This document shows positions 24,135 to 32,216 of a stretch of 39,060 bases of DNA, one piece after another. The stretch is from Deltaproteobacteria bacterium. Its GTDB lineage: Bacteria; Myxococcota_A; Polyangia; Haliangiales; Haliangiaceae. Position 1 is the first letter of the stretch; every line of letters starts with the position of its first letter. Both the position numbers and the translations under genes were made by a program. Under the pieces are notes generated by a model. It did not search any database. It was not told the origin of the DNA and was given only the letters and a program-made list of their open reading frames with translations. Location of the stretch: contig VBLP01000240.1 of assembly GCA_005887925.1 (NCBI GenBank), forward strand, positions 1-39,060. Reading direction: 5' to 3'.

Positions 24135-25847
24135 ATGGGGGCACCGGTCCGGATTGGCGATGTCTTGGCCGACAAGTACAAGGTCACGGGAATTTTGGGC
24201 AGCGGCGGAATGGGAGTGGTCGTCGCGGCGCGCCATTGCGAGCTCGAAAAGCTCGTCGCGCTCAAGTTCATCCACGAGGAGGTCTCGTCGAACGAACACA
24301 TCACCGAGCGGTTCCTGCGTGAGGCACGAGCGGCCGCACGCCTCCGGAACGAGCATGTCGTGGACGTACTCGACGTCGGACGGCTGCCGAACGGCGTGCC
24401 GTACATCGTCATGGAGTATCTCGAAGGCCAGGATCTCGGGCAGCTCGTCGAGCGTCGCGGCCCCCTCGAGGTGGCCGACGCGGTCGAGTACGTGCTGCAG
24501 GTGTGCGAGGCGATGGCGGAAGCACACGCGCAAGGAATCATCCACCGCGACCTGAAGCCGCAGAACCTGTTCCTCACGACGCAGCAGGACGGGCGGCCGC
24601 TGGTGAAGGTGCTCGATTTCGGGATCTCCAAGGCGCCGTTCTCGCAGAACCCGACGTCCACGTCGCAGGCGATGGGCTCACCGTCGTACATGGCCCCCGA
24701 GCAGATCCGCTCGTCCCGGTCGGTCGATGCACGCGCCGATATCTGGTCGCTCGGCGTGATCCTCTACCAGCTGCTGTCGAACACGCTGCCGTTCGTGGGT
24801 GACACCGGGCCCGAGGTGATGTTCAAGGTCCTCTCGGAATCGCCGCCGCCTCTTGCATCGGTTCGCGGCGGACTTCCACCGGCCCTGGTGATTGCGATCG
24901 ATCGCTGCCTCGAGAAGGATCGCGAGCGCCGGTTCGCGAATGTCGCGGAGCTTGCGCACGAGCTGGTGCCGTTCACGCCGGAGCGCGCGCGGGCGGCGAT
25001 CTCGCTGATCGAGCGTGTGATGATGGCCGGCGCTCCCCAGCCGCGCGCGTCGATGCCGGATGCCGAGCTTGCCGCGGTGGTGCCAGGCGGGGAAGCCACA
25101 GACGAGGTCGTGCCGGGCTCGATGTCTCGTTCTCCGATGGAGACCACGCTTGGCACGGCGGTGTCGAGTGTCGCCATCGGCGCCGGAGCGAATCCGCGAC
25201 GATGGTGGTGGGTGGCGCTGGTGGCGGGTGGAGTCGCAGCTACCGCCATCATCGCGGTCATTGCGACGCGCGGGTCGGCGTCATCCCCATCTACCGCGTC
25301 GCTTGTGACCACAGTGGTCACCACTCTCGATGCCGGTGCCGTAACGGACGCGGCCCAGCCCGGTGCCGCTCCCGGTGCGCCGCTGGGCGCCCCGCCGGAA
25401 CCGGTGGTCGATGCGCTGCCCGACGCGATGATCGATACCTCGCCCGACACGCCGATCGATGCCCGCGTGAGACCGCGGACCACGCGGCACAAGATCGAGA
25501 TCGATGCGGGCGGGCCTCCGGCACCTGAGCCGCAGACTCTCGAGCCCGCCCGGACCGACGAGCAACCTCTTCCGATCCGTCGTCCTGTTCACGATGCTGT
25601 GCATGTTGTCAGCGACCGCCGCTGCCGACGTGTTCTACGACACCTATCAGCGTGGCCTCGCGGCGTTCAAGGCCAGGGACTACGCAAACGCGCGGTCCGA
25701 GTTCTTGCGCGCCTACGATCTCCGCCCCGAGCCGATCATCCTGTTCAATGTGGCGCAGACCTACCGGCTCGAGTTCAGCTCGGAGCAGGCGCTCGTCTAC
25801 TACAAGCGTTTCCTCGCCGAGTCGAAGATCGCGGAGGATCTGCGTGA
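24135..25847 (+). CDS. Membrane Ser/Thr protein kinase, 3' end overlapping the next gene
   Basis: This is a Hanks-type kinase with all key residues: glycine loop GSGGMG at 22-27, ATP lysine Lys44 in VALKFIHE, Glu63, catalytic Asp139 in HRDLKPQN, DFG at 161-163 and MAPEQ at 186-190. The activation loop (KAPFSQNPTSTSQAMGSPSY) is rich in Ser/Thr for phosphorylation. A single membrane helix follows at about 357-377 (WWWVALVAGGVAATAIIAVI), then an extracytoplasmic tail rich in Ala, Pro and Asp. There are no PASTA repeats. GAGGAG precedes ATG 24135. The frame runs to 25847, but beyond about 25585 it merely shadows the TPR gene, so the true stop was probably lost by an indel. A signalling role with the downstream TPR and propeller proteins is inferred from their tight packing. 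Confidence 0.85.
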   Translation: MGAPVRIGDVLADKYKVTGILGSGGMGVVVAARHCELEKLVALKFIHEEVSSNEHITERFLREARAAARLRNEHVVDVLDVGRLPNGVPYIVMEYLEGQDLGQLVERRGPLEVADAVEYVLQVCEAMAEAHAQGIIHRDLKPQNLFLTTQQDGRPLVKVLDFGISKAPFSQNPTSTSQAMGSPSYMAPEQIRSSRSVDARADIWSLGVILYQLLSNTLPFVGDTGPEVMFKVLSESPPPLASVRGGLPPALVIAIDRCLEKDRERRFANVAELAHELVPFTPERARAAISLIERVMMAGAPQPRASMPDAELAAVVPGGEATDEVVPGSMSRSPMETTLGTAVSSVAIGAGANPRRWWWVALVAGGVAATAIIAVIATRGSASSPSTASLVTTVVTTLDAGAVTDAAQPGAAPGAPLGAPPEPVVDALPDAMIDTSPDTPIDARVRPRTTRHKIEIDAGGPPAPEPQTLEPARTDEQPLPIRRPVHDAVHVVSDRRCRRVLRHLSAWPRGVQGQGLRKRAVRVLARLRSPPRADHPVQCGADLPARVQLGAGARLLQAFPRRVEDRGGSA

Positions 25848-26415
25848 CGAGGCACAGACCTACGTCGCCGAGATCGAAGCGGAGCAGAGAGCCCGGGAAG
25901 AGCAGAAGAAACTCGACGCGACCACAGGTCCCAGGGAACGCGATGGGACGCCGGTCAAGGTGACGGCGCCGCCGATGGACCGCCCTTCACCCGGACGATC
26001 GGTCCGGCCGCCCGGCGATACCGAGGGTGATCCCGAGGATGCGGCTACTCGCGGATCGGGCGCGGTGTGGAGCACGAAGCGCAAGGTCGCGCTGGGTGTC
26101 GCCACTGGCGGTGCCCTTGCGCTGGTCGCGGGCACGGTGCTCGGCGTATCGGCGAAGACCAAGCAGAGCGACGCACACGCCTTGTGCTCCGATCCGCAGG
26201 TCGCATGCGACAGTTCGCGCCAGGCGAACGATCTCGTTCACTCCGGGCACACCCTTGCGATCGACGCCAATGTGGCGTTTGGTGTCGGTGCGGCGGCTGC
26301 GATCGCGGCGGGCGTGTTGTGGTTCACCGGCGCGCCCGAGTCGCACCACGCTGTCACGGTCGTACCCTCTGCCGCGTCGGGACAGATCCTCGTCACCGCG
26401 CACGGGAGCTTCTGA
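25504..26415 (+). CDS. TPR-type periplasmic protein with membrane helix
   Basis: This 303-residue frame has a hydrophobic signal (VVLFTMLCMLSATAAADVFY) and TPR-like helices (YQRGLAAFKARDYANARSEF, LRPEPIILFNVAQTYRLEFS, ALVYYKRFLAESK). A charged helix (EIEAEQRAREEQKKL) and a Pro-rich linker follow, then a Gly/Ala-rich hydrophobic helix (VALGVATGGALALVAGTVLG) and a second one near residue 262. Paired Cys in LCSDPQVACDSS could form a disulfide. This layout recurs in Myxococcota envelope proteins beside kinases. The start is unclear: ATG 25504 gives a long N-terminal extension inside the kinase frame, whereas ATG 25594 gives too short a signal. The stop overlaps the next start in TGATG. It probably works as a protein-protein adaptor in the envelope. 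Confidence 0.75.
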   Translation: MRAGLRHLSRRLSSPPGPTSNLFRSVVLFTMLCMLSATAAADVFYDTYQRGLAAFKARDYANARSEFLRAYDLRPEPIILFNVAQTYRLEFSSEQALVYYKRFLAESKIAEDLRDEAQTYVAEIEAEQRAREEQKKLDATTGPRERDGTPVKVTAPPMDRPSPGRSVRPPGDTEGDPEDAATRGSGAVWSTKRKVALGVATGGALALVAGTVLGVSAKTKQSDAHALCSDPQVACDSSRQANDLVHSGHTLAIDANVAFGVGAAAAIAAGVLWFTGAPESHHAVTVVPSAASGQILVTAHGSF

Positions 26416-27968
26416 TGAGCGTCCTTGGATCGTCCTCCAATCGATTCTTCAGGTTGGCAATCGCGTGGTCTGGCAGTGCCCTGATCTCGGCGTGCAGTGT
26501 GCCGGTCGAGAGCTTTCACCCGCCCGATGCCTCCTCGGGAAGCATCGATGCGCCCACAGATGCGTTATTCAATACGCTTGCCCAGCAGGCTTACATCAAG
26601 GCATCCAACACCGGAGCGAACGATTATTTCGGCTATGGGATCTCGCTGTCCGGAGATACGCTGGCGGTCGGTGCGCACGCTGAATCCAGCGCCGCCATGG
26701 GGGTCAACGGCAACCAGGCCGACAACGGCGCACTCCAATCCGGCGCGGTCTACGTGTTCGTCCGCAGCGGAACAACGTGGACGCAGCAGGCGTACCTCAA
26801 GGCGTCGAATACCGACGCGGGCGACTCATTTGGCCAATCGGTCTCACTGTCCGGAAACACGCTGGCGGTCGGCGCGTACCGAGAATCCAGTGCGTCCTCC
26901 GGAGTCAACGGTAACCAGGCCGACAACAGCATGAAAAACGCTGGTGCAGTCTATGTGTTCGTTCGCAGCGGCACGACGTGGACGCAGCAGGCCTACCTCA
27001 AGGCGTCGAACCCCGGGGTGGAGGACAGCTTCGGCGCCTGGCTCTCGCTGTCCGGAGATACGCTGGCAGTCAGCTCGTTTCAAGAATCCAGCGCCGCCAC
27101 CGGAGTAAATGGTAACCAGGCGGACAACAGTGTGAGAAACTCCGGCGCGGTCTACGTGTTCACCCGTAGCGGCACGACGTGGTCGCAACAGGCGTATCTG
27201 AAGGCGTCGAACACGGGAGTGAACGATATCTTCGGCACGTCAGTTTCACTATTCGGGGACACGCTGGCGGTCGGGGCGACAGGTGAATCCAGCAGCGCGA
27301 CCGGGGTCAACGGCGACCAGACCGACAACAGCGTGAGCAGCTCGGGCGCGGTCTATGTGTTCGTCCGCAGTGGGACGACGTGGTCGCAACAAGCGTACCT
27401 CAAGGCGTCGAACACCGGGGCGAGCGACGCCTTTGGCGCTGTCTCTCTGTACGGAGACACGCTGGCGGTCAGCGCGACCGGTGAAGCCAGCGCCGCGACC
27501 GGGGTCAACGGCAACCAGGCCGACAACAGCGCGAGCGATTCGGGCGCGGTCTACGTGTTCGTCCGCAGCGGGACAACGTGGACCCAGGAGGCGTACCTCA
27601 AAGCATCGAACACCGGGGCGGGTGACGCCTTTGGCTATGGGGTCTCGCTGTACGGAGACACCCTGGCGGTCGGCGCGTACGGTGAATCGAGCGCCGCCAC
27701 GGGGATCAACGGCAACCAGGCCGACAACAGCGCGAGCAACTCCGGCGCCGTCTACCTGTTCACTCGCAGCGCGACGGCGTGGACCCAGCGGGAATACCTC
27801 AAGGCGTCGAACGCCGGGGCGGGCGACAACTTCGGCCTCTCGGTGGCGCTGTCTGGAGACACGCTCGCAGTCAGTGCATACCGAGAAGGCAGCGCCGCCA
27901 CTGGCGTCAACGGCGACCAGGCCGACAACAATGCGACCTCGTCCGGTGCGGCGTATGTGTTCCGTTGA
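26415..27968 (+). CDS. FG-GAP seven-bladed beta-propeller lipoprotein
   Basis: This 517-residue protein has a lipoprotein signal (ALISAC, Cys27). Seven tandem units of about 63-66 residues follow. Each has the pattern AYLKASNTGAxDxFG, xSLSGDTLAVGAxxESS, ATGVNGNQADNS and GAVYVFVRSGTTW. These are FG-GAP-like blades as in integrin-alpha propellers, and seven copies fit one closed propeller. Asp/Asn-rich loops (GVNGNQADNS) could bind calcium. Unit 5 lacks one residue at FGAVSLYG, a small asymmetry. DNA identity between units is high, so recombination could change copy number. The start overlaps the TPR stop in TGATG, implying coupled translation. Expected location: outer membrane or surface, as a ligand-binding or adhesion domain linked to the kinase set. 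Confidence 0.85.
   Translation: MSVLGSSSNRFFRLAIAWSGSALISACSVPVESFHPPDASSGSIDAPTDALFNTLAQQAYIKASNTGANDYFGYGISLSGDTLAVGAHAESSAAMGVNGNQADNGALQSGAVYVFVRSGTTWTQQAYLKASNTDAGDSFGQSVSLSGNTLAVGAYRESSASSGVNGNQADNSMKNAGAVYVFVRSGTTWTQQAYLKASNPGVEDSFGAWLSLSGDTLAVSSFQESSAATGVNGNQADNSVRNSGAVYVFTRSGTTWSQQAYLKASNTGVNDIFGTSVSLFGDTLAVGATGESSSATGVNGDQTDNSVSSSGAVYVFVRSGTTWSQQAYLKASNTGASDAFGAVSLYGDTLAVSATGEASAATGVNGNQADNSASDSGAVYVFVRSGTTWTQEAYLKASNTGAGDAFGYGVSLYGDTLAVGAYGESSAATGINGNQADNSASNSGAVYLFTRSATAWTQREYLKASNAGAGDNFGLSVALSGDTLAVSAYREGSAATGVNGDQADNNATSSGAAYVFR
26590..27965 (+). repeat. Seven FG-GAP coding repeats of about 195 bp
   Basis: Units begin near 26590, 26785, 26985, 27184, 27384, 27585 and 27783, each opening with a QQAYLKASN-type codon run (caggcgtacctcaaggcgtc). 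Conservation at DNA level is strong across whole units, indicating recent duplication or gene conversion within the gene. Confidence 0.75.
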
Positions 27969-28053
27969 CGGTCGTTGACGGTTATCTCTGCCAGGCGTCG
28001 CGCCGGAGGATCTCCGTATACACGCGCTCTTGGCTGGCAGCCTCAGGAAGAGA

Positions 28054-28356
28054 TCAATCGGCCCACGCGGCCTGGCAGGCATGGACGCCGCGGAAGCCGT
28101 AGATCGCGGAGGCTCCGTAGATCGCTCCGGTCGCCGCCGCGGCGCCTCCAATGCCATCCGAGGTGATCGTCGGCTTGGTCAGGAAGAACAGGAACGACGC
28201 GAGACCGAGCCCGCCGACCGCCGCCGCCGTGTCGATGGCCGGCAAGGTGTTATTGGACGGTCGACAGTCGCGAGGCCGTTCCGGCGTCGGCGGCGTCACG
28301 CCGACGAATGAGCACGCTGACAGGGCCAAGAGCACCGAGACGGCCGGACGCATCAT
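28054..28356 (-). CDS. Small lipoprotein, unknown function
   Basis: Starting at ATG 28356 or the adjacent ATG 28353 (MMRPAVSVLLALSACSFVGV), it has a good lipobox LSAC. The mature protein is about 85 residues with a Pro-rich stretch (TPPTPERPRD), a Gly/Ala-rich hydrophobic segment (AAAVGGLGLASFLFFLTK) and a second Gly/Ala-rich segment (GGAAAATGAIYGASAIYG). It ends with FRGVHACQAAWAD. The two hydrophobic pieces may insert into the membrane. The family is not recognised. It converges on the propeller gene (86 nt between the ends) and follows the nucleotidyltransferase gene on the same strand, but no functional link to either is evident. Confidence 0.6.
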   Translation of the reverse strand: MMRPAVSVLLALSACSFVGVTPPTPERPRDCRPSNNTLPAIDTAAAVGGLGLASFLFFLTKPTITSDGIGGAAAATGAIYGASAIYGFRGVHACQAAWAD

Positions 28357-28402
28357 CTCGATGAAGGTGCCACGAACGGCCACAGGGAGTCACGCGGCTC
28401 AG

Positions 28403-28921
28403 TCATCGGTCATCGGCGAGCGCGCGAGTCTCGGCCAGGCCGGCATGGAGGTCGCGCCCCCGTGAGAACCCGCGCTGCCGGATGAGCTCGATCGCGGCCT
28501 CGGCTCGCTGCCACTCGCGATCGTCGGCGATGCTTGCGAGATCCACGAGATCTTGCTGATCTCGCGGCCGGCGCCTGGGGTCGCGCGAGACCAGCTTCAT
28601 CGCGATCAGGTGGCCGACCTGAGCGACCTCCGCGATCAGGCCGGCCGCGATCTCTATCGGCTCGGCGGCCTGGGCGACCTCGGCTTCGATGCCGGACGCA
28701 GCGAACAGAAGGTCCACGATCGGACCACGGCCTCCGCGCCGCAACCGGATCGTCGATAGCCGATGGTGAGTTGTCTGCTGCAGGGCACTCACGATCTCGT
28801 AGCCGTGCTGGCGCACACGAAAGACGTAGTTTGCCGCCTCCTCGTCGTTGGCGACTGCGACGGCGAGGTCGAGGTCACGTGTGAACCGCGGCTCTCGCAG
28901 CGCGCGCTGGACGGTGTTCAA
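28403..28921 (-). CDS. AbiEii/MNT-like nucleotidyltransferase, N-terminal motif missing
   Basis: The protein opens EPRFTRDLDLAVAVANDEEA with two acidic residues (Asp16, Asp18) and carries a third at Asp70 in RGPIVDLLFA. These are the metal-binding triad of polymerase-beta-type nucleotidyltransferases used by type IV or MNT toxin systems. LIAMKLVSRDPRRRPRDQQD with LVDLASIADD is the family's helical C-terminal part. In homologues a VGG(L/M)AV segment precedes the RFTRD motif and holds the nucleotide phosphates. Here only MNTVQRALR is present, so this loop is missing. The start is TTG 28921 overlapping the partner's TGA (TTGA). Either an in-frame deletion removed the first part or the gene is a decayed toxin. 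Confidence 0.65.
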   Translation of the reverse strand: MNTVQRALREPRFTRDLDLAVAVANDEEAANYVFRVRQHGYEIVSALQQTTHHRLSTIRLRRGGRGPIVDLLFAASGIEAEVAQAAEPIEIAAGLIAEVAQVGHLIAMKLVSRDPRRRPRDQQDLVDLASIADDREWQRAEAAIELIRQRGFSRGRDLHAGLAETRALADDR

Positions 28922-29214
28922 CGAAATCTCTCGAGCGGGACAGGGACGCCAGGACCATCGCCTTCCTCGGCTCCGGGGCGCTCGAGCAGCCAGGCGTCGA
29001 GCAGTCGCTCGATCTCTTCGGGCGACGCGTCGGGGTGCCGCCGTCGCAGGTTCGCGGCCATCATCTCGACACCGAGCTCGAACATCTCGAAGGTGGCGAG
29101 CAGGCGGTCCCGCAAGGTCTCCGCAGAGGGCTTCGCGGTCCGGAGGGTCCGATCATCGCTTCGCGGGTCGCCGTCGGTCAGCTCGGCGTGGGGTTCGACA
29201 TCGGGCACACACAC
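28918..29214 (-). CDS. Small partner protein of the nucleotidyltransferase
   Basis: This 98-residue protein starts at GTG 29214. It has a hydrophilic N-terminus and a helical core (ETLRDRLLATFEMFELGVEM, then MAANLRRRHPDASPEEIERL) and ends GVPVPLERFR. Its stop overlaps the nucleotidyltransferase start. A small helical protein translationally coupled to an AbiEii-like enzyme is the usual arrangement of an antitoxin or specificity partner, but no known antitoxin fold is recognised. The start codon lies in a GT dinucleotide run (GTGTGTGTG) in which an out-of-frame ATG also occurs. Slippage there would change which start is in frame. Confidence 0.6.
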   Translation of the reverse strand: MCVPDVEPHAELTDGDPRSDDRTLRTAKPSAETLRDRLLATFEMFELGVEMMAANLRRRHPDASPEEIERLLDAWLLERPGAEEGDGPGVPVPLERFR

Positions 29215-29312
29215 ATTCTGCGGGTCTCGCCGGAGTTGTCAATTTGCGTCGGTGATCGCCGACGAGACCTGGCGGGAGACCTCGAAGGAGCTGCGATCAT
29301 CAGCGCCGTCGG

Positions 29313-30446
29313 TCACGGAGCGGCCGCCGGCGGGCGCGGCTCGGTGGCGAGCAGGTAGAGCGTCCCCGGGATGGGCACGGTGTGGTCCATGCGGAGCACG
29401 ACGTCCTCGGCGGCGCGGACGGTGAAGCCGTGGCGCTGGGCGAGCCGGCGGATGTAGGGGTCGGGGTGGGCGTAGCGGCTGCTTGGCTGGAGGCGGACGT
29501 CGTCGCCGTCGCAGCGCTCGGTCGAGAACGCGAACAGGCCGCCGGGGCGCAGCGCGTGGCAGGCGGCGTCGAACGCGGCGTCGAGCGCGCCGACGTAGAC
29601 GAACACGTCGGCGGCGAGGGCGAGATCGACGTCGCCGCGGGCCCGGTGCAGGGTGGCGAGCAGGTCCTCGACGAAGAGCTGGTCGTAGACGCCGCGCCGG
29701 CGGGCGATGTCGATCATGCGGGGAGAGAGGTCGGAGCCGATCAGGTGGCGCGCGAAGTCGCGGAACGCGACGCCGCCGAGGCCGCTGCCGCAGCCGAGGT
29801 CGAGGATGTGCCAGTCGCGCCGGGGCGGGTGGATCGCGGCGACCAGCGCGGCGAGCCGTTCGGGAGCCTGGTAGGCGAGGGCGTTGACCAGGTGGTCCTC
29901 GAACCGCGGGGCGTAGCTGTCGAACAGCTCGGTCACGTAGTCGGCGGGCGCGGTGTCGACGTGCTCGCCGGACAGGCTGGCGGCGAGGAAGCGCGCGCGC
30001 TGATGCGAGGGATCGCGGGCGAGCACCTGGTGCAGCGCCGCGAGCGCCTCGTCGGGGCGGCGGTGGCGCAGGTGGTGGCGCGCGAGGTCGTAGCACGGGA
30101 TCGCGCTGGTGGGATCGAGGCGGGCGGAGGCGGCCATGGCGTCGACGGCGGGCTCGTCGAGCCCGGCGGCGGCGTGGGCATGGCCGAGGTTGAGGTGGTA
30201 CCAGGCGACGTCGGGGGCGACCGCGATCGCGCGGGTGATCAGCGGAGTGGCGGCCGCGGCGTCGCCGCGCTCGATCAGGATCATCGCCAGCAGGTTGAGC
30301 GCGGTGTGATGATCGGGCTTCTGGCGCAGCACGTCGCGGTAGATCCGCTCGGCATCGTCGACCGCGCCGCGCTCCTGCAGCGCGAGGGCCTCGGCGACGA
30401 GCTCGCCGGCCGGGCGCCGCGGCGGCCTGGGCTTCTTGCGCTTCAT
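29313..30446 (-). CDS. TPR-methyltransferase fusion protein
   Basis: This 377-residue protein has a basic N-terminus (MKRKKPRPPRR), about four TPR units (residues about 14-160; e.g. DDAERIYRDVLRQKPDHHTA, WYHLNLGHAHAAAGLDEPAV) and a class I SAM-dependent methyltransferase domain. Motif I is ILDLGCGSGLGG at 214-225, the acidic residue after the second strand lies in IGSDLSPRMIDIA, and LALAADVFVYVG is motif IV-like. VTELFDSYAPRFEDHLVNAL before motif I is a hallmark of this TPR-methyltransferase group. The substrate is unknown; small molecules or proteins are possible. It lies 19 nt after the DASS transporter gene on the same strand. A -10-like TATCGA is 7 nt before the ATG. Confidence 0.85.
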   Translation of the reverse strand: MKRKKPRPPRRPAGELVAEALALQERGAVDDAERIYRDVLRQKPDHHTALNLLAMILIERGDAAAATPLITRAIAVAPDVAWYHLNLGHAHAAAGLDEPAVDAMAASARLDPTSAIPCYDLARHHLRHRRPDEALAALHQVLARDPSHQRARFLAASLSGEHVDTAPADYVTELFDSYAPRFEDHLVNALAYQAPERLAALVAAIHPPRRDWHILDLGCGSGLGGVAFRDFARHLIGSDLSPRMIDIARRRGVYDQLFVEDLLATLHRARGDVDLALAADVFVYVGALDAAFDAACHALRPGGLFAFSTERCDGDDVRLQPSSRYAHPDPYIRRLAQRHGFTVRAAEDVVLRMDHTVPIPGTLYLLATEPRPPAAAP

Positions 30447-30465
30447 CGCGCCTTCGATACCACGC

Positions 30466-31932
30466 TCAGCCGAGATACCAGCCCAGGTACGGCATGCCGA
30501 TCCCGAGGAACACGGCGAGGAAGATCAGGCCGAAGATCAGGCCGAGCCACCAGAATGCGCGGGTCGGCAGGTAGCCGCTGCCGTAGAAGATCGCGCTCGG
30601 CCCGCTGGCGTACGGCGTCAGCGCGGCGCTGAGGCCGGACGTGTAGCACAGCATCAGCGAGAGCTGCTTCATCGGCAGGCCCTTGACGGTGAGCGCGGCG
30701 GCGAGGAACACCGGCATGAGCGCGGTGGCGTGCGCGGTGAGGCTCGCGAACGCATAGTGAACGATGTAGTAGATGGCGACGAAGCCGATGATGACCCAGG
30801 TGATCGGTAGATCGTGGAGCGCGCCGGCGGTGTGCGTCGCGAACCAGTCGAGGAAGCCGACGATCTTCAGGCCATCGGCGAGCGAGACCAGCGTGCCGAA
30901 CCACAGGAGCATGCTCCACGCCTGCTTGTAGCCGATGAGGTCATCCCAGGTGATAACGCCCGTCAGCACCATGATCACGACCACGCCGAATGCGACGGTG
31001 GTGGCCTCGAGGTAGCTGCCCCCGAAGATCCACAGCACCAGGGCGACGACGGCGAGGCCGGCCATCGTCAGCTCTCGCTTCGTGATCGCGCCGAGCCGGG
31101 CGAGCTCGGTGGCGGCCCAGCTCTGCGCGTCGGTGCTGATCTTGATCTCCGGCGGATAGACGACGTAGACCAGCAGCGGCACGGCGGCGAGCAGGACCGC
31201 GCCGATCGGCAGGAAGCCGAAGAACCACTCGCGCCAGGTGACGCTGATCTGGGTCGCCTTGCGGACGAGGTCGAGGCCGAGCACGTTGGGCGCGTTCGCG
31301 GTCATGAACAGCGAGCTGGTGACGGCGGTCGTCGCGAGCCCCGTCCACATGATGTACGAGCCGATCTTGCGGGCCGATTCGCCGGGCCGCGAGCCGAACA
31401 CCTCGGGGATGTTCCGGATGATGGGATAGATCGTGCCGCCGCTGCGCGCGGTGTTGGACGGCATGAATGGGCCGAGCACGACGTCGGACAGCGCGACGGC
31501 GTAGCCGAGCCCGAGCGTGGTCCGGCCCAGGACCTTGACCAGCGAGAGCGCGAGTCGCCGGCCGAGCCCGGTCTTCTCGTAGCCCAGGCCGAACATGTAG
31601 GCGGCGAGGATCAGCCAGACCACCTGGTTGGAGAATCCGGACAGCGCCCACTTCACCGAGTCCGACGGGGTCTTCGCGACGAGGTTGAGCGCGGCGCCGA
31701 GCGTGACGCCGAGGACGGCGATGATCGGCGTCGGCACCGGCTCGAGGATGAGCCCGAGGATGACGCCGACGAACAGCGCGAAGTAGCGCCACGCGTTCGG
31801 CGTCAGCCCCTCCGGCGCGGGCAGCACCGCCAGGCCGGCGCACACCACGATCGGCACCAGCGCGGTCCACACGCTGCGCCGGGCGGCGCCGGGCGCACGG
31901 TTCTCGGAGGTCGCGGGCTGCGAGGCGGACAT
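30466..31932 (-). CDS. DASS-family dicarboxylate/anion transporter
   Basis: This 488-residue polytopic inner-membrane protein of the divalent anion:sodium symporter family has a dozen or so hydrophobic segments. The first SNT motif is in GPFMPSNTARSGGTIYPII. The second conserved hairpin is in LSAALTPYASGPSAIFYGSG, which matches the CitT/2-oxoglutarate-malate exchanger branch better than the SdcS branch. Expected cargo is a C4-C6 di- or tricarboxylate, by exchange or Na+ coupling; which cannot be decided. ATG 31932 is chosen because AGGAG precedes it with good spacing, and the longer upstream frame has an Arg-rich non-coding composition. It is downstream of the SusCD pair, with an inverted repeat between. 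Confidence 0.88.
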   Translation of the reverse strand: MSASQPATSENRAPGAARRSVWTALVPIVVCAGLAVLPAPEGLTPNAWRYFALFVGVILGLILEPVPTPIIAVLGVTLGAALNLVAKTPSDSVKWALSGFSNQVVWLILAAYMFGLGYEKTGLGRRLALSLVKVLGRTTLGLGYAVALSDVVLGPFMPSNTARSGGTIYPIIRNIPEVFGSRPGESARKIGSYIMWTGLATTAVTSSLFMTANAPNVLGLDLVRKATQISVTWREWFFGFLPIGAVLLAAVPLLVYVVYPPEIKISTDAQSWAATELARLGAITKRELTMAGLAVVALVLWIFGGSYLEATTVAFGVVVIMVLTGVITWDDLIGYKQAWSMLLWFGTLVSLADGLKIVGFLDWFATHTAGALHDLPITWVIIGFVAIYYIVHYAFASLTAHATALMPVFLAAALTVKGLPMKQLSLMLCYTSGLSAALTPYASGPSAIFYGSGYLPTRAFWWLGLIFGLIFLAVFLGIGMPYLGWYLG

Positions 31933-32216
31933 GCACGCTCCTGGAGGGAGCGCGACGTGAGGCTCGTCGGTGGGCCGCACGTGCCGCCGCCTCCGGGCGC
32001 GATGGTACGCCTTCACCCGCGGTCCGACACATCCGACGTGCGGATTCTCGCGGTGGGTCCGGAATCTCGGGAATCCGGCGCCGGGAGACCGTATTCCAGA
32101 CGGTCTCCCGGAACATCACATTCCGCGGGCCCCTCGCTCCGCTGGGGCCGGCCCCTGGGGCAGGAGCTCGATGCTCGGGGCGGCGCTCGGTGCCAGCGAT
32201 AGGCGCGCGGCCTGGC
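31933..32216. other. Intergenic region between susD-like and DASS genes
   Basis: About 285 bases with no gene. It contains the strong hairpin at 32081-32111 and several nearby GGAAT(C/T) half-sites (32050-32130), which could bind a regulator. No clear -10 for the DASS gene was found. Confidence 0.4.
32081..32111. terminator. 12-bp perfect hairpin, terminator or attenuator
   Basis: CCGGGAGACCGT (32081-32092) pairs perfectly with ACGGTCTCCCGG (32100-32111) around a 7-nt loop. It follows the SusD-like stop by about 105 nt and precedes the DASS start by about 150 nt on the minus strand. No U-run follows on either strand. It may therefore be a Rho-type or RNA-stability element that limits read-through from the SusCD operon, or an operator palindrome. 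Confidence 0.6.
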
